Made by a program: the position numbers and the translations under genes. A stretch of 64,000 bases of DNA from Aspergillus flavus (Eukaryota; Ascomycota; Eurotiomycetes; Eurotiales; Aspergillaceae), in assembly GCF_009017415.1 (NCBI RefSeq), contig NC_092410.1, positions 806,001-870,000 on the forward strand, given 5' to 3'. Below, in pieces: positions 24,552 through 35,216 of the stretch; the stretch's first letter is position 1, and the number at the start of each line of letters is the position of its first letter. The notes beneath the pieces were generated by a model. It ran no database searches, was not told where the DNA came from, and saw only the letters and a program-made list of their open reading frames with translations.

Positions 24552-24878
24552 TTACATACGATCTTCAATACCATGAATATTTTCCAGATCAGTCATTGCC
24601 AGCCCACGCATCGCTTCTTCATAGACGCCATAAGCCCTCCAAAGCTTTCTCATCGTTTCAACACTGACACGTCGTCCCTGTCTATGAGTCCCAGTATAAG
24701 CTGTGAAATAAGCCCCGGTACCGTCTGCGGATACGGCATAACGGACGTCGTCGAATTCAGTTCCGTCGGGAATATAGGCAGCGAGGCGCATATCGTAGAC
24801 AATGAGGAAGTATCCCATATTCACATCGAATCCAAAATGGACATCGATGTTGTCCTGTTCTTTCATCCAGGTGACCAT
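24552..24878 (-). CDS. Unknown protein, 3' exon; has a degraded tandem copy
   Basis: The last exon encodes about 108 residues with VHFGFDVNMGYFLIVYDMRL, then YTGTHRQGRRVSVETMRKLW and YGVYEEAMRGLA. I do not recognise the family. It probably has further exons upstream on the minus strand: a good donor (GTAAGC, 24923) leads to this exon over 45 bases, and upstream there are an intron-like stretch ending ACTCTGTGTCATCAG and another ending CTGTAG after a CTAAC branch. I could not find a set of exons that stays in frame to an ATG, so the 5' structure is unresolved or broken. A diverged homologous stretch follows at 25373-25720. Confidence 0.5.
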   Translation of the reverse strand: MVTWMKEQDNIDVHFGFDVNMGYFLIVYDMRLAAYIPDGTEFDDVRYAVSADGTGAYFTAYTGTHRQGRRVSVETMRKLWRAYGVYEEAMRGLAMTDLENIHGIEDRM

Positions 24879-25372
24879 GCTTTTGACATTAGCGGTGTTT
24901 ATGCAGACTTGGTGTTATGCTTACTTGAATTCTGAGACGTTTGTTGAAAGCGAGGGATTGGTAGATTGTGGTGTGGGATTTGGTCTTCAGGTCTTGGGGA
25001 CTGATTAAGATCTGATGACACAGAGTGTTAGTAGAGGGAATCGATCCCATGGTGGAAATCAGCTTTCATGGTTGTAACAGCGATACGATAGACGACAATC
25101 TGCACATACCTTTTCCGGGGTTTAAAGATATCGCTGTCGTTGCAATGACTAAGAGGTTTAGTACCACGCTTAAAGATGAATTTCGAGATGTGTTCAAGAA
25201 ACCAAGAGTTGAGCTACAGTGTTGTTCAAATGTTAGAAGTGAATGAATGACCTGAGGTATTTACTGCATGCCTGGCGCTAACATAATGTCCACCTTAGGC
25301 ATCAGTTACCATTGTCTAGTAGTATTCAGTACGTTGGGCCCATTATCCTGCTCTTTCACATACGATCCACAA

Positions 25373-25720
25373 TCAAGCTTTGAGCAGGTCACTCCATTGA
25401 TGCAAACTTGCGATCCCCAGTCTACCAATACCCATCTCATAGACCTCATATTCCTTCCAAGTTTGCTCCATTTCATCAAGGCTGACATATTCTTCTCCTT
25501 CCTCTCCTGTTCCACTAGTATAATTCACATGAGGTGCCTCATAATGTATCTCGCACATCTTATAACACACCTCGTAGTCAGACTCATATTAATCTGGAGG
25601 ACAATGAACATAAACAAGGATATAGAATATCAAAGCTGTGGGGCCTTGGGGACTAGAGCGCCTCTCACAACTACCATGGATATGCTTATCTCCTCGACGC
25701 TCCTGGAAGGACATCAAACT
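25373..25720 (-). pseudogene. Degraded tandem copy of the 24.6 kb unknown gene
   Basis: On the minus strand this stretch reads ALIFYILVYVHCPPD, an in-frame TAA, then YESDYEVCY, later GEEYVSLDEMEQTWKEYEV and YEMGIGRLGIASL. It lines up with the neighbouring gene's GYFLIVYDMRLAAYIPDG, FDDVRY, RRVSVETMRKLWRAYGV and YEEAMRGLAMTDL in the same order. The nucleotide match extends to the shared ATCGTATGT near both 3' ends. The in-frame stop and the lack of a consistent start argue for a pseudogene. An ATG with a GTAAGA donor lies about 80 bases further upstream and may be its old first exon. Confidence 0.6.
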
Positions 25721-26459
25721 TGCTACTATTAGCGATATAGATCATGTGTTACGGATTGGTATTCTTACCAGGTATTGCTGTGTTCGGTCATAGTGTAATT
25801 TTTGTAGTCCGTGCTCAGTTTTTGATTGATTATAAGAGTCCCAGTCTCTGTTGAGAAGAGTTGAGTAAAGAGAACTGATTGAATAGTTCAAGGAGGGATT
25901 ATATAGTGCTGAAAGGAATGTTCAGAGCGATCATCTGTAGGTAGATTGTCGTCAATACGGTAACCACCTAGGAATAAACATGACAGTACGTCTAAAGACA
26001 AGTATCGAACCGGGTGGCCATGGAGTTAAGAGGAAACGCATCGTTGCTTGTTTCGGAGTATTCCGCTACTCTATGCTAAACGCTTGCAGTTATTAATATG
26101 TCTGTGGCAAATACCCTTTATTTAGGTAGATTCCGCGATGGAACTTTGCAAAACCATTGTAGTCCTGTTACGCGTCCTACCATCACCGTTGCTTTGTTCC
26201 ATAAGTTCTAATGGTAGCCTTGGGGTATATACCTTTTGTTTGAGAACCCCACGTGGTTTGATACAACGCCAGGCAACCGAATATTAGAACAGGACGTTAA
26301 TCGAATGGCCTACTACTAGTATTCTCAGGCCACATTTGTCTTAGCTGCAGGTAGCCGCTTTCAGGCCAAGTGCTTCACTTCAGCCTTATCTGTCCACTCC
26401 AATTTTATAAAAACAGTTACATTGCTACACCACAGCCCATACATAAATTTACTTACAAT
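25721..26459. other. Intergenic stretch, promoter of the next gene
   Basis: About 740 bases. The last 60 hold a TATA-like TTTTATAAAAAC at about 26402, consistent with the promoter of the gene that begins at 26460. No other signal. Confidence 0.55.
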
Positions 26460-27215
26460 ATGGCAACTCCGACTCATGCTCTGTCGGTCAACATCTACGG
26501 CCGCGGCGACGCCACACTCGGCGATGGCCCGTCACACATGGGCATCGCCGTGTACAAGATCGGATCCCTCACCTGCTCAATGCACCACATTCGCAACCCC
26601 AGCGACACAGACTTCATCTACGATCCACGCACTCAACCACTGGAAGACGACCCTGTATTACGCGGCCGATGCGAACTCACTACTTTCACATCCGTCGAGC
26701 AGAAGAACCAAGCAGAAAGCCTCCTAACTAACTTCGGGTGCGATGATACCAATATCCCCGAATTCGGGGTGGGCAATTGCCAAGATTGGGTAGCGGGTGC
26801 TATTCAGATGTTAGAAAACGCAGGTTTCGTGCCACCGGGAGAAGGGCAGTTTTGGGAGGAGATGATCAATTTAAGTGCTGCAGCTATGCAGGATCGGTGT
26901 GAAAGGACTGGAAGGGCATGGATTCTGGGCCCGGAACAGGTGCTTGAGGGTGAAGCTGATGCGAGGTTTGTGGATAAGGGCGAGTTGAAGCCTGTGGGGA
27001 GGTTGATGGAGAATTCGGCGTTGAGGGAGCGGATGTTGGCGCTTGTGGGAAATCTTCCTGTCAGTGATTCCATGGGTGTAAATGAGGGTTTGGCTGGGGA
27101 GAGGCCGTTTTATGTGTCGAGCCCTTTCTTCAGTCGTGCGCGTGAGGTCCCTGGAAGTGAGGGTGCGTCTTTTCCTGTTGGTACTGTTGAGGGGAGAACC
27201 CCTTCCGCAAGTTGA
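26460..27215 (+). CDS. Unknown fungal protein with a possible permuted-papain (NC) motif
   Basis: A single-exon gene of 251 residues from the ATG of MATPTHALSVNIYGRG. Two motifs stand out: SHMGIAVYKIG near residue 25 and GNCQDWVAGAI near residue 104. A histidine followed much later by an NC pair in front of a helix is the order of permuted papain-like (LRAT/NlpC-P60 type) folds, where H and C are catalytic. The spacing and strand pattern fit loosely. An alternative is one of the fungal DUF families with a conserved NCxDW motif. The C-terminal 60 residues are low in complexity and probably disordered. Start was chosen because the upstream in-frame codons lie in the TATA-containing leader. Confidence 0.7.
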   Translation: MATPTHALSVNIYGRGDATLGDGPSHMGIAVYKIGSLTCSMHHIRNPSDTDFIYDPRTQPLEDDPVLRGRCELTTFTSVEQKNQAESLLTNFGCDDTNIPEFGVGNCQDWVAGAIQMLENAGFVPPGEGQFWEEMINLSAAAMQDRCERTGRAWILGPEQVLEGEADARFVDKGELKPVGRLMENSALRERMLALVGNLPVSDSMGVNEGLAGERPFYVSSPFFSRAREVPGSEGASFPVGTVEGRTPSAS

Positions 27216-27852
27216 GGGTATGTGAGGCTATATAGATAATTATGTGAAGTTCTGATTAATTGTATAGTGTTTCATCCGGTCATAGATGTGTCTATTCTGG
27301 AGAGGCTACTGTATTATTGCAACCTTGAATTAATGTTACAACTGTCTAATATAACCAAGTCCCTTATGAATATAGGTCTTCAATTTAACGATCAGTATCA
27401 TCTATTAAGGATGATACCCATATAATGTAGTCTGAAGAGGGATAATAAGCCCAGTGAGTAATTGACCACCTGTATCTATACACACATTTAAATTCGCTCA
27501 AGAACAAATCACACTGAGATTGTCCTGTATAATATTCTGGGCAATTCTATATTGTAGGCTTCATGTTTACAAACTACAGTTAGGCATCTGAGAACATATT
27601 GAGTGGGTTAAACTGTTACAATCTTGTGCACTGGATATTCAAATGTTTAGCACTGAGCAGAAAGGCCAGTCATATCTATCCTGTTGGGTCATTCATTCAC
27701 TTTCATATCAGTGAGTACATCCTCCAGGTAACAAGGAGCCCTTTTCTTTGAAAGAGCCCTAATGAACCCTTCCACCTCCCTCACCTTTCTCCCGCTCAGC
27801 ATTACCATCCATTACCTACCTAAACATCCCACCTCCCGCTTGAGACTTCCAA
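27216..27852. other. Intergenic stretch, nothing recognised
   Basis: About 640 AT-leaning bases. The last 100 are CT-rich, typical of a fungal leader just before the next start. Confidence 0.55.
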
Positions 27853-28421
27853 ATGTACCGGTTTCTCATCAATTTTGGCTGCGGAGAATTTGCCATCGAG
27901 GTAGGCAGCTCAGCCCTTTACTTATATTTGCTAATCTCAGTCTCTGTTATTTTCTTTAGATCAATAACGGCGACCAAATTGTCTCTGACTTGATCGAGGT
28001 GGCGGATGATAAATTGATCCCTAAAAATTCCACTATCAAGTCCGAATTTCAGCTCGATGTTAACTCTGTGCCCTTTGACTCTGATGCCAGGATCGCTTCA
28101 GTTTTCGGAGAAGACGAGAACGCCACTTTTCGTACACTCACGCTAAGTCTTACTGAGGACTCTTACCAGGAGTGCCTGAAACGGCTCTCAACCAGCGACG
28201 ATTTAATCCTTGCAGTAGACCTAGACGATATCGTGCTTTGGGACTGTATGCCGTATGACGACGGCAAGATATGTGACATCCTCTCTGTAGTTTTGCCAAG
28301 TGTAAATCCTACATATCACGAGTGGCTGTTAGAAGAGTTGGAAAATTGGTCCGATGGGCCGATAGAGGTATCACTCATCTTCTCTAGCATACTGGAATAC
28401 CTGAAGAAGTCTGAGCTATGA
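27853..28421 (+). CDS. Small unknown acidic protein
   Basis: Two exons (27853-27900 and 27960-28421) join in phase 0 to 169 residues. The intron is 59 bases with a GTAGGC donor and TTTAG acceptor. The product begins MYRFLINFGCGEFAIEINNG and is strongly acidic, with DDLILAVDLDDIVLWD in the middle. I recognise no domain, signal peptide or membrane segment. The short first exon is supported by clean splicing into a long open second exon and by the CT-rich leader, so the gene is probably real although it may be restricted to a few species. Confidence 0.55.
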
Positions 28422-29296
28422 CTTGTCGGTACCGAAGCAAATCATAGATATGTTTAGTCGGTCGTATATCCATGGAATGGCGGCTGATCTGGCTGAGAAT
28501 AAAAGTAACGATGCATAAAGCCTTCTGAGATATGGTGCTTATGGAATCAGTTTCTAGGCTATGTTTAGGAGGTCCAGTTTGTGCAGCGATTTAAACTGTG
28601 GGAAATCGCCGTTGGATATGTGCTTTCCACTTTCGTTGTTTGTTCTAAAACTTTTCTGTAGTTACCACAATATCGGTACCTATGTAAAGGAACTCATACA
28701 TTTCTTAGCATATGTTGGGATTTTATGATGTCCACTCTCCCATAGATCTCCTCCTGTTTTTAGTCCTATATCCACCCCCGATGGGATATCCCCATCCCAT
28801 CGGTCAGCCTAGCTGTTAAGTGTAGATGAAGTGGAAAGTGGGAGATAGATGTCGAATCTTCGTCCTGGGACTTCGGCTGTTGAAGACGGTAAATACTACC
28901 GTTTCGGTCGGAGGCACTAGTCCCTTCTGACAGGATATGGTCATCGTTGAGAGGTGCTTGTATCTTCGTCATTTAAGAAGCGGTCTGGGAGGCATGATTG
29001 GCGCTGGCAAGAAGCTCCACATGGGCCTCGATGCGATGTCCCCCAACGCCACATTCGCACAAGGTTTCCCAGACTGTGGAGAAGTTGCGGAGGTGGATAT
29101 ACGGAGTAGTAAATCCGGAGCATGGCGGCTGGGCTGATGAGCTAAAAGTCGAAAATGTCCTTGTTCCAAAACTGGAAGCCCTAACATCATATATCCTGGG
29201 TGGGAGGTGAAACATAAACACCCGTAAGGAGGCTCGTGTCCAAGCGACAATTTTACTCCTTACTTCTTCAACCCTCAGCCCTTCCAGCAAGCCATT
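28422..29296. other. Intergenic stretch with one 9-mer copy
   Basis: About 870 bases before the MFS transporter. A TACGGAGTA copy lies at 29100-29108. Several overlapping frames at 28937-29290 on both strands look like chance products of a GC-richer patch. Confidence 0.5.
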
Positions 29297-30980
29297 ATGG
29301 ACCTATCCGACGTTGAGGGCCAAATGAAGGACATCTCCTCTCATGAGATTGAACATGTGAATAACGAGGCAGCCTCCTTCACCGAGGAGGAGGAGAAGGC
29401 GTTGGTGAGGAAGGTTGACCTCACCCTTCTGCCCACCATCTGGGTCATGTACCTCCTTTCCTACCTTGATAGAACCAAGTAAGTGGCAGCATGTTAAATC
29501 TAGAGTCTGTGTCCTCTGTTAAGGGCTAACGGGCATTTGTGTACAGTATCGGCAATGCAAAGATCTCGGGTATGGAGGTAGATCTCGAATTGACGTCCAA
29601 CCAATATTCGATTGCCCTGGTCGTCTTCTTCATCGGATACGTGGTATTTGAAGTGCCTAGCAAGTATGACAATTCTATCATCAGTACTCAGCCCTCAGCC
29701 TAACATCACGATCACTAATTGTCCTTCTCTACAGCCTCGTTCTGGGCCGATCCCGACCCTCTGTATTCCTCCCGTCAATCATGATAATCTGGGGCGCATT
29801 GACTTGCGTGATGGCTGTTGTCAAAAGTTTCACCCACTTGGTAGTCCTTAGGGTCATTCTCGGATGTGTGGAGGCTGGCTTTGCTCCCGGCGTGCTACTT
29901 GTCCTTTCATCATGGTACAAACAAACCGAACAGTCAAAGAGATTCGGTGTGTTTATCTCAGCGGCTGTTCTATCGGGTGCCTTTGGCGGCCTGATCGCCG
30001 CTGGTATTGTCGATGGCCTTGAAGGCGTTCATGGTATACGTGGTTGGCGATGGCTATTTATTATTGAAGGCGCTGCCACTGTTGGTTTCGCTATTATCTC
30101 CCTATTTATCCTTCCTGACTTCCCCGCGACGTCGCGACATTTCTCTGAGCGCGAAAAGCAAGTCGCTGTAGCACGTCTAGCCACTGAGAATGTCACCGCC
30201 ACCACGGAGGATACTGAACACCTGAGTCCCTTGGAAGCTTGTAAGGTGGCATGCCAAAACTGGCGCACCTGGGCGTTCATAATCGGATACATGGTTCGTC
30301 GAAGCCCTCCTTTCTTAGCTCACATCTGCAATCCCCAGTTACTAACCATACCATCCGCCACAGGTCATCGTCGGTTCAAGCACCCTGACCTACTTCTACC
30401 CAACCCTCGTCGAAGGACTTTTCGGAAACGCATCCACCAAGAAAGTCAACTTACTAACCGTCCCAATTTACGGCGTAGCATTCTTCGCTACCGGAATCAC
30501 ATCCTATTACAGCGACAAAGTCCCCACGTGGCGTGGCTTAATCATTGCTAGCTGGTTAACAGTCTCCCTGATATGTTCCATTATCGTCTGTGCTATATAC
30601 AACTTCACAGCCCGATATATTCTCCTAGTTATCATGGCAGCTGGTCTCTGGGCCACGAATGGAGGTACACTAGCATACGCCTCGTCTGCCTTTGCAGGAA
30701 TGCATCCACAGGCTCGAGGTGTTGCCTTAGCTATGGTGAATGCGCTGGGTAATCTGGCGCAGATCTATGGATCGGTAGGTTATCTCACTAAATTTGTTGC
30801 ATACCTGTTTGGGGGTGCAAGGCTAACCTGGATTTGCAACAGTATTTGTTCCCGAAAGATGATAGTCCTAAGTATATCATGGGGTTCTCAGTTATTTCTG
30901 CGATGCTGGCGGTGGGCGTGGTTGTGTTTTTGTTCTTGCATATTTGGTTTCGGCGCCGTTTGCGGGAGGGTATCATTTAG
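29297..30980 (+). CDS. MFS transporter, anion:cation symporter (allantoate permease/TNA1-like) type
   Basis: Five exons (29297-29478, 29547-29663, 29735-30293, 30364-30774, 30843-30980) give 468 residues. The start has an acidic cytosolic tail and then LVRKVDLTLLPTIWVMYLLS and YLDRTNIGNAKISGM, the hallmark of the ACS family (allantoate, nicotinate, pantothenate and related anions). The helix 4-5 region reads RVILGCVEAGFAPGVL and the loop GWRWLFIIEG is also typical. Further on come GGTLAYASSAFAG and GVALAMVNALGNLAQIYGS, the family's helix 10-11. The exon 3 donor is GTTCGT, less common but in frame. It would import a small organic acid or vitamin. Its neighbour to the right is a polyol/ketose reductase, so a sugar-acid substrate is possible. 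Confidence 0.92.
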
Positions 30981-31704
30981 TGATGTAACGATACTCTAGT
31001 GTGTTGAATGTTCATTTTGGATGCTGAAAGGCAATATGGATCATGAATATATGAGTCATTTATATAACGACGGCGAGGATTGCTAGGACCAAGAGGAACA
31101 ACAAACGCAGGAACAGATGTGGAAGGCGATGGTTGAGGGGTCGCAAAATAGGTCCAATAGTTAGGTAGTAACAGGTTACTACAATCTTGATTGATTGATT
31201 AATTGAGCAGGAACTTGCTACACCCCAGCCCGAATTAGATCCAATGTGGCACATAAAGCAGGATGGCTCAAAAGACATAGACGTCGAACCCCTAAGGGAT
31301 CTGCAAAAAGATAAAGACTTCTTGGGCGAGAATTGAATGCTTGATGATTATCTTCTCCCAATAGGCAGTTATCGCTCATCCCAACCACTGCCAGTAGTGG
31401 ATTATCTGGCTTGCAGGAAGTCTATCCACTATTTGCAGACGGGCCAACCTAACACAAAGCTTCCAGACTGGCCGCGTGAATTTTACGCAAGCAGATAGCA
31501 CGTGTTATGGAGATCCACGTGCTTCTCGAAATGGCATTTTTGGCCTTCAGAGTTCTTCGAAGAGGCTAGACGGCTGCATTTGCATCTACTCTATGTCCAG
31601 TGGGAATCAATACAAGTAAGTATCAACGTCATCTAATTGGACTCTAAATCGCGATATGCGCGTTATCCTTGGATATCTTTCATCGTTATCATAATCACAG
31701 TCCC
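30981..31704. other. Convergent intergenic region
   Basis: About 720 bases between the 3' ends of the MFS and SDR genes. No supported feature. Confidence 0.55.
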
Positions 31705-32595
31705 TTACCACGCTCCCACAATACCAGCAATTGGAATATCAATACCAGTCGTGTATGAAGCACCATCAGAAAGCAAGTACACATACGCCCCACCCAGCTC
31801 CTTGGGGTCTGCTAACCTCGGCATGCCGCCATAGTATTGCATCTTGAGGTCCCAGTCCGGGGCCTGATCCACAAAGTAGGTCATAGCAGTCTTTATAAAA
31901 CCAGGCGAGATTGAGTTGACGCGAATACCATGCTTGGCCCACTCCATGGCCAGCGTATGCGTCATATTCCGCACGGCACCCTTGGTAGCTCCATAGGGAG
32001 CCGAGGGCGCTGCCCGATTGGGGCGATAGGATGTCATGGAAGCAGTGAAGACGATGGATCCCTTGATTCCCAGCTCAATAAACCGGCGAGCAACGGCAGT
32101 AGCGCAGAAATAGGCACCAAAGACGTTGAGATTGAATAGTTGGTCCAGCTGGGCGCGGGTGAAGTCGAATGCCGGCTGGTGCTTTGTCATGCCGGCGTTT
32201 GCGATGAAGCCGTGGATGGCACCTCGTGCGATGATGACAGCATCGATTGCAGTGTTGACGCTTTCCTCGGAGGTGACGTCGCAGTGGACGTATGATAAGC
32301 GCTTCGGGTTGGCCTTCTGCAGGGCGGCAAACTCCTCGCCAGGTTCGAATACGTCCAGGCTAAAGACGGCTGCAGCTTCATTGGCTAAACAGACCTCTAC
32401 AAGGGCTAGGCCGATACCCCTGTTGGCACCGGTGATGGCGATAACCTTGTCCTTCAAGGTGATTCTCCAGTCGTGATCTGGGCCTGGCTGGGTGTTAAGG
32501 AAGGTGGGTGACGTATCGGAGGTCGTTTGGGCTAGTGCTACAGCACTGCTGCTGTTTCCGCTGCTGGTGGTGGTGTCGAGCATTTCTGGAGGCAT
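31705..32595 (-). CDS. Short-chain dehydrogenase, sorbose/L-xylulose reductase-like
   Basis: A classical SDR of 296 residues in one exon. It has TGANRGIG (residues 55-62) for NAD(P) binding, NAG (133-135), the catalytic serine in TASM (S186) and YGATK (Y201, K205). The C-terminal GGAYVYLLSDGASYTTGIDI matches the SOU1/sorbose reductase and L-xylulose reductase branch. Such enzymes interconvert ketoses and polyols with NADPH. The usual DGG before the C-terminus reads IAGIVGAW here. The ATG at 32595 was used; the codon extending further upstream is TTG. The first about 45 residues are serine/threonine-rich and probably disordered. It is divergent from a Zn2Cys6 regulator and may be its target. 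Confidence 0.9.
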   Translation of the reverse strand: MPPEMLDTTTSSGNSSSAVALAQTTSDTSPTFLNTQPGPDHDWRITLKDKVIAITGANRGIGLALVEVCLANEAAAVFSLDVFEPGEEFAALQKANPKRLSYVHCDVTSEESVNTAIDAVIIARGAIHGFIANAGMTKHQPAFDFTRAQLDQLFNLNVFGAYFCATAVARRFIELGIKGSIVFTASMTSYRPNRAAPSAPYGATKGAVRNMTHTLAMEWAKHGIRVNSISPGFIKTAMTYFVDQAPDWDLKMQYYGGMPRLADPKELGGAYVYLLSDGASYTTGIDIPIAGIVGAW

Positions 32596-33140
32596 TGTTG
32601 AGGATCTGCTTGTGTGGTGCAAGAATTATGGAGGTTTTAAGGATTGAGAAGCCTTTGGGCTGGGAGGGTTCCTCTTTAGATCTACCATGGCCTTATATCC
32701 TGCCGGACGACTCCGATGCCGCCGAAATGCATACAGCAGTGTCTGCATAGACTGGAGTCGCGCGAGTCCATTGACGAATCGGGTAGTAATAGAGAACTGC
32801 TACTCCAGATCACTTTTTGCGCCGTGACAATAATGCAACCAACCAGCCAAGGGCGCAAAGATGATCTGTGGGCCCTCGAAGCGATTCAACGTGGGGTTAA
32901 ATGGAACCTCGCATCGAGACCACGCCGGGCTATTGCGACGAGCATTATTGGCGATGTAGATATCTACATGCTATAGAATTTACATCGTAGGGTACAGGGA
33001 CAGAGTATCACGTCTTTTCCCACATTTTGGCTCCGATGGCACGCGAATTTCTGCCATAATCACTTCTCGCCTTCAACCTTAGTTTCCCCACACCTTCACT
33101 TCACAACCTCGACTCGATCCTTCTTCCTTGTCTTCGCGTA
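32596..33140. promoter_or_regulatory. Bidirectional promoter between SDR and Zn2Cys6 regulator
   Basis: A 545-base gap between divergent genes. It holds a TATA box and an inverted CGG/CCG site close to the SDR (separate entry), and a CT-rich leader at 33050-33135 on the regulator side. Confidence 0.6.
32691..32715 (-). promoter_or_regulatory. TATA box with adjoining CGG-N6-CCG site
   Basis: On the minus strand GGATATAAGG (32700-32691) lies about 95 bases upstream of the SDR start. Directly upstream, 32704-32715 reads CGGACGACTCCG, an inverted CGG triplet pair with six-base spacing. Zn2Cys6 dimers of the PPR1/UaY class bind CGG-N6-CCG. Either of the two neighbouring regulators could use it; that link is inferred. 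Confidence 0.5.
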
Positions 33141-35216
33141 ATGGCCAAGGTAGAGGGAGGAATTCGGCAAAAACGCAAGCCCCGAGGGCGGGGGATTCGC
33201 GCTACTACTGGTTGGTTAGTACTTTTCCCTTCCCCAGATCTTGGACCATTTCAGGTTTCTCACCTAACCCTAGTCTCATCTGCAAGCGCCGCCATGTCAA
33301 GTGCGATGAAGTATGTACCCTTCCATGAATACGCAAATTGGTACGGCGAGGACATATATCTAACTCGACCAGGCTCATCCCCAATGCGGCCCCTGTGCAA
33401 AGGGGCAGCGCCCTTGTGTCTACGCGCCTCAGTATTCAGTGCATCGTAGTGACGTTGCTGGCCAGCCAGGTATGTTCGAGTCTTCGTTAGAAAACGTGAG
33501 TGGAGACCAGAACGACGGGAGCAACCCTAGTACCAGCTCCCCACAGGCTTTGGTGGACTCTTGCCACCAAGATCAGCAGCCTATTCGGCAAGGGAGCCCT
33601 CACGTGGAGGCACAGCAGGCGCCCACTGCAAGCACGTGCGAAAATGTTGTAATTCCCACTCCCAAATCTTCCGACAGCTATGTACTCTCACCAGACACAG
33701 AAAGCTCGGTGACAGCACGGGTTGCGCCCTCGATATGGTTCGAGTGTTTGGCAAAGGCCTCCACCGATGGTGATGGTGGCTTTCCACTGTCGCTGTCGGA
33801 ACTCTCTCGCAACCGGACCGAGAATGGAGAAGACCGGAGGAACATTTCTAACCTGCATTCTCGCACACTAAGAGAACAGGAGACCTTTCATATTGCTGCC
33901 CTCCAAAGAGACAAAGATATTGAACAGGGAATCGTCCCACAACCAAGCGACACTGCGTCCGTTGCGATTAACGCGCCCTCGTTATGGACCTCAAAGGACC
34001 CAATTCCTCTTTCGGACCTAGAGCATTATCTTTTCAGGCATTTTGTGCGCGTTTCAAGCAAATTGCTGGATTTCTATGACCCAGAAATGCATTTTGCAAC
34101 AACGGTTCCGCACATAGCGCTCCGGAATGCGGGTTTGATGAAAGCATTGTTAGCCCTTTCTGCGCGCCATATCACGCTGGGGGAAAGTGAGAAAGAGCAT
34201 TTGGTTCGCGTATCAGTTGATAAGGATGACATTTCGGGCCGCCGAGAAGATATAGTTGACCGCAATCTTGCGGTTGAATACTACTTGGAGGCTCTTTATT
34301 ATCTAAATAAAGCAAGGCAGTACCCGTTTTATGCGCGGAGCTTGGATATGATCGCGACAGTCGTCCTCATCAGCACCTACGAAATGATCAATGGCTCAAA
34401 CCAAAATTGGAAAAGACACATAAAAGGTGTGTTCTGGATCCAAAAACTCCAGGAAAACAATGGAGAATCCGGAGGACTCCGGTCAGCCGTCTGGTGGGCT
34501 TGGCTTCAACAGGATATCTGGATCGCCATGCGAGAACGACGTCGAGTCTTTAGTCTCTGGAACCCTAGGAAACCAGTATCTTCGCTCACAGCTTCAGAGC
34601 TCGCAACGCGCGCCATCTACTTACTTTCCCAGTGTATCAACTATGCATCGAAAGAAGAAGAAGAGAAAGTTACGAACTTAGCGCACCGTCTAGACTGGGC
34701 AAATAAGCTGCTCTCCCTACTCCAGGAATGGCGTGAAATATTGCCGCCAGAATATAGCCCTCTACCTTCGGTATCCAATATCGAAATCTTTCCACCGATT
34801 TGGGTGAATTCACCGCCTTATGCTGCGGCTCTACAAATCCATAGTCTCGCCCTGATTCTTGTCATATTGCATCGTCCCTCCGGTGGCATTGATGACTATC
34901 GAGCAGCACAGCATATGCTGGCAGTTTCTGTAAGCACTATTTGTGGAATTGCAAGGTGTGTTGATGAGAACGATTATGGAGCGAACATGACCTCGTTAAA
35001 CTGTCTATCTGGGGGTAAGTTAGCCTGGAACCACCGCTTATCGCATAATGCTGATATTCAGTAGCGGGGTTGTGTGTACACACTCCATATGAGCGACTCG
35101 CACTTTTGGACCTCCTTGACTCATGTCAACGAAGGGTCTGTTGGCCCCGAGTCTCCCTTCGAAAAGAACTGGAACTTGAGTACTCAAAGGAAGCTTTCAA
35201 AGGCCTGATGAGATGA
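33141..35216 (+). CDS. Zn2Cys6 transcription factor 1, ARCA/acr-2-like (Fungal_trans_2)
   Basis: Four exons (33141-33214, 33274-33310, 33373-35014, 35062-35216) give 635 residues. The DNA-binding binuclear zinc cluster has all six cysteines in order, C25, C28, C35, C42, C45 and C52, in CLICKRRHVKCDEAHPQCGP and the following CAKGQRPC. The first intron splits the first cysteine codon (TG|T). The large C-terminal domain is of the Fungal_trans_2 type: YDPEMHFATTVPHIALRNAG, LLALSARHITLG, TVVLISTYEMING and the GGLRSAVWWAWLQQDIW box. The final exon reads YERLALLDLLDSCQRRVCWP. It is a paralogue of the next gene. It probably controls the adjoining SDR and possibly itself; no ligand is known. Confidence 0.93.

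Noticed and set aside
24906..24923. A 16-base insertion between CAAGT repeats that would repair the frame of the unknown gene
   Set aside because: A normal 45-base intron with a GTAAGC donor explains the same place, and the tandem copy gives no support for an insertion.
25306..25515. Apparent match of QVCIN and KEQDN between the pseudogene's second frame and the neighbouring gene's 5' region
   Set aside because: The two stretches line up colinearly in the true frame up to the shared 3' end, so this second match is out of order and probably chance.
26000..26020. GGTTCGATAC-like tRNA B box on the minus strand
   Set aside because: No matching T-arm stem, acceptor stem or A box around it.
28937..29290. 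Several overlapping frames on both strands before the MFS gene
   Set aside because: Overlap in all frames with no motif; consistent with a GC-richer non-coding patch.
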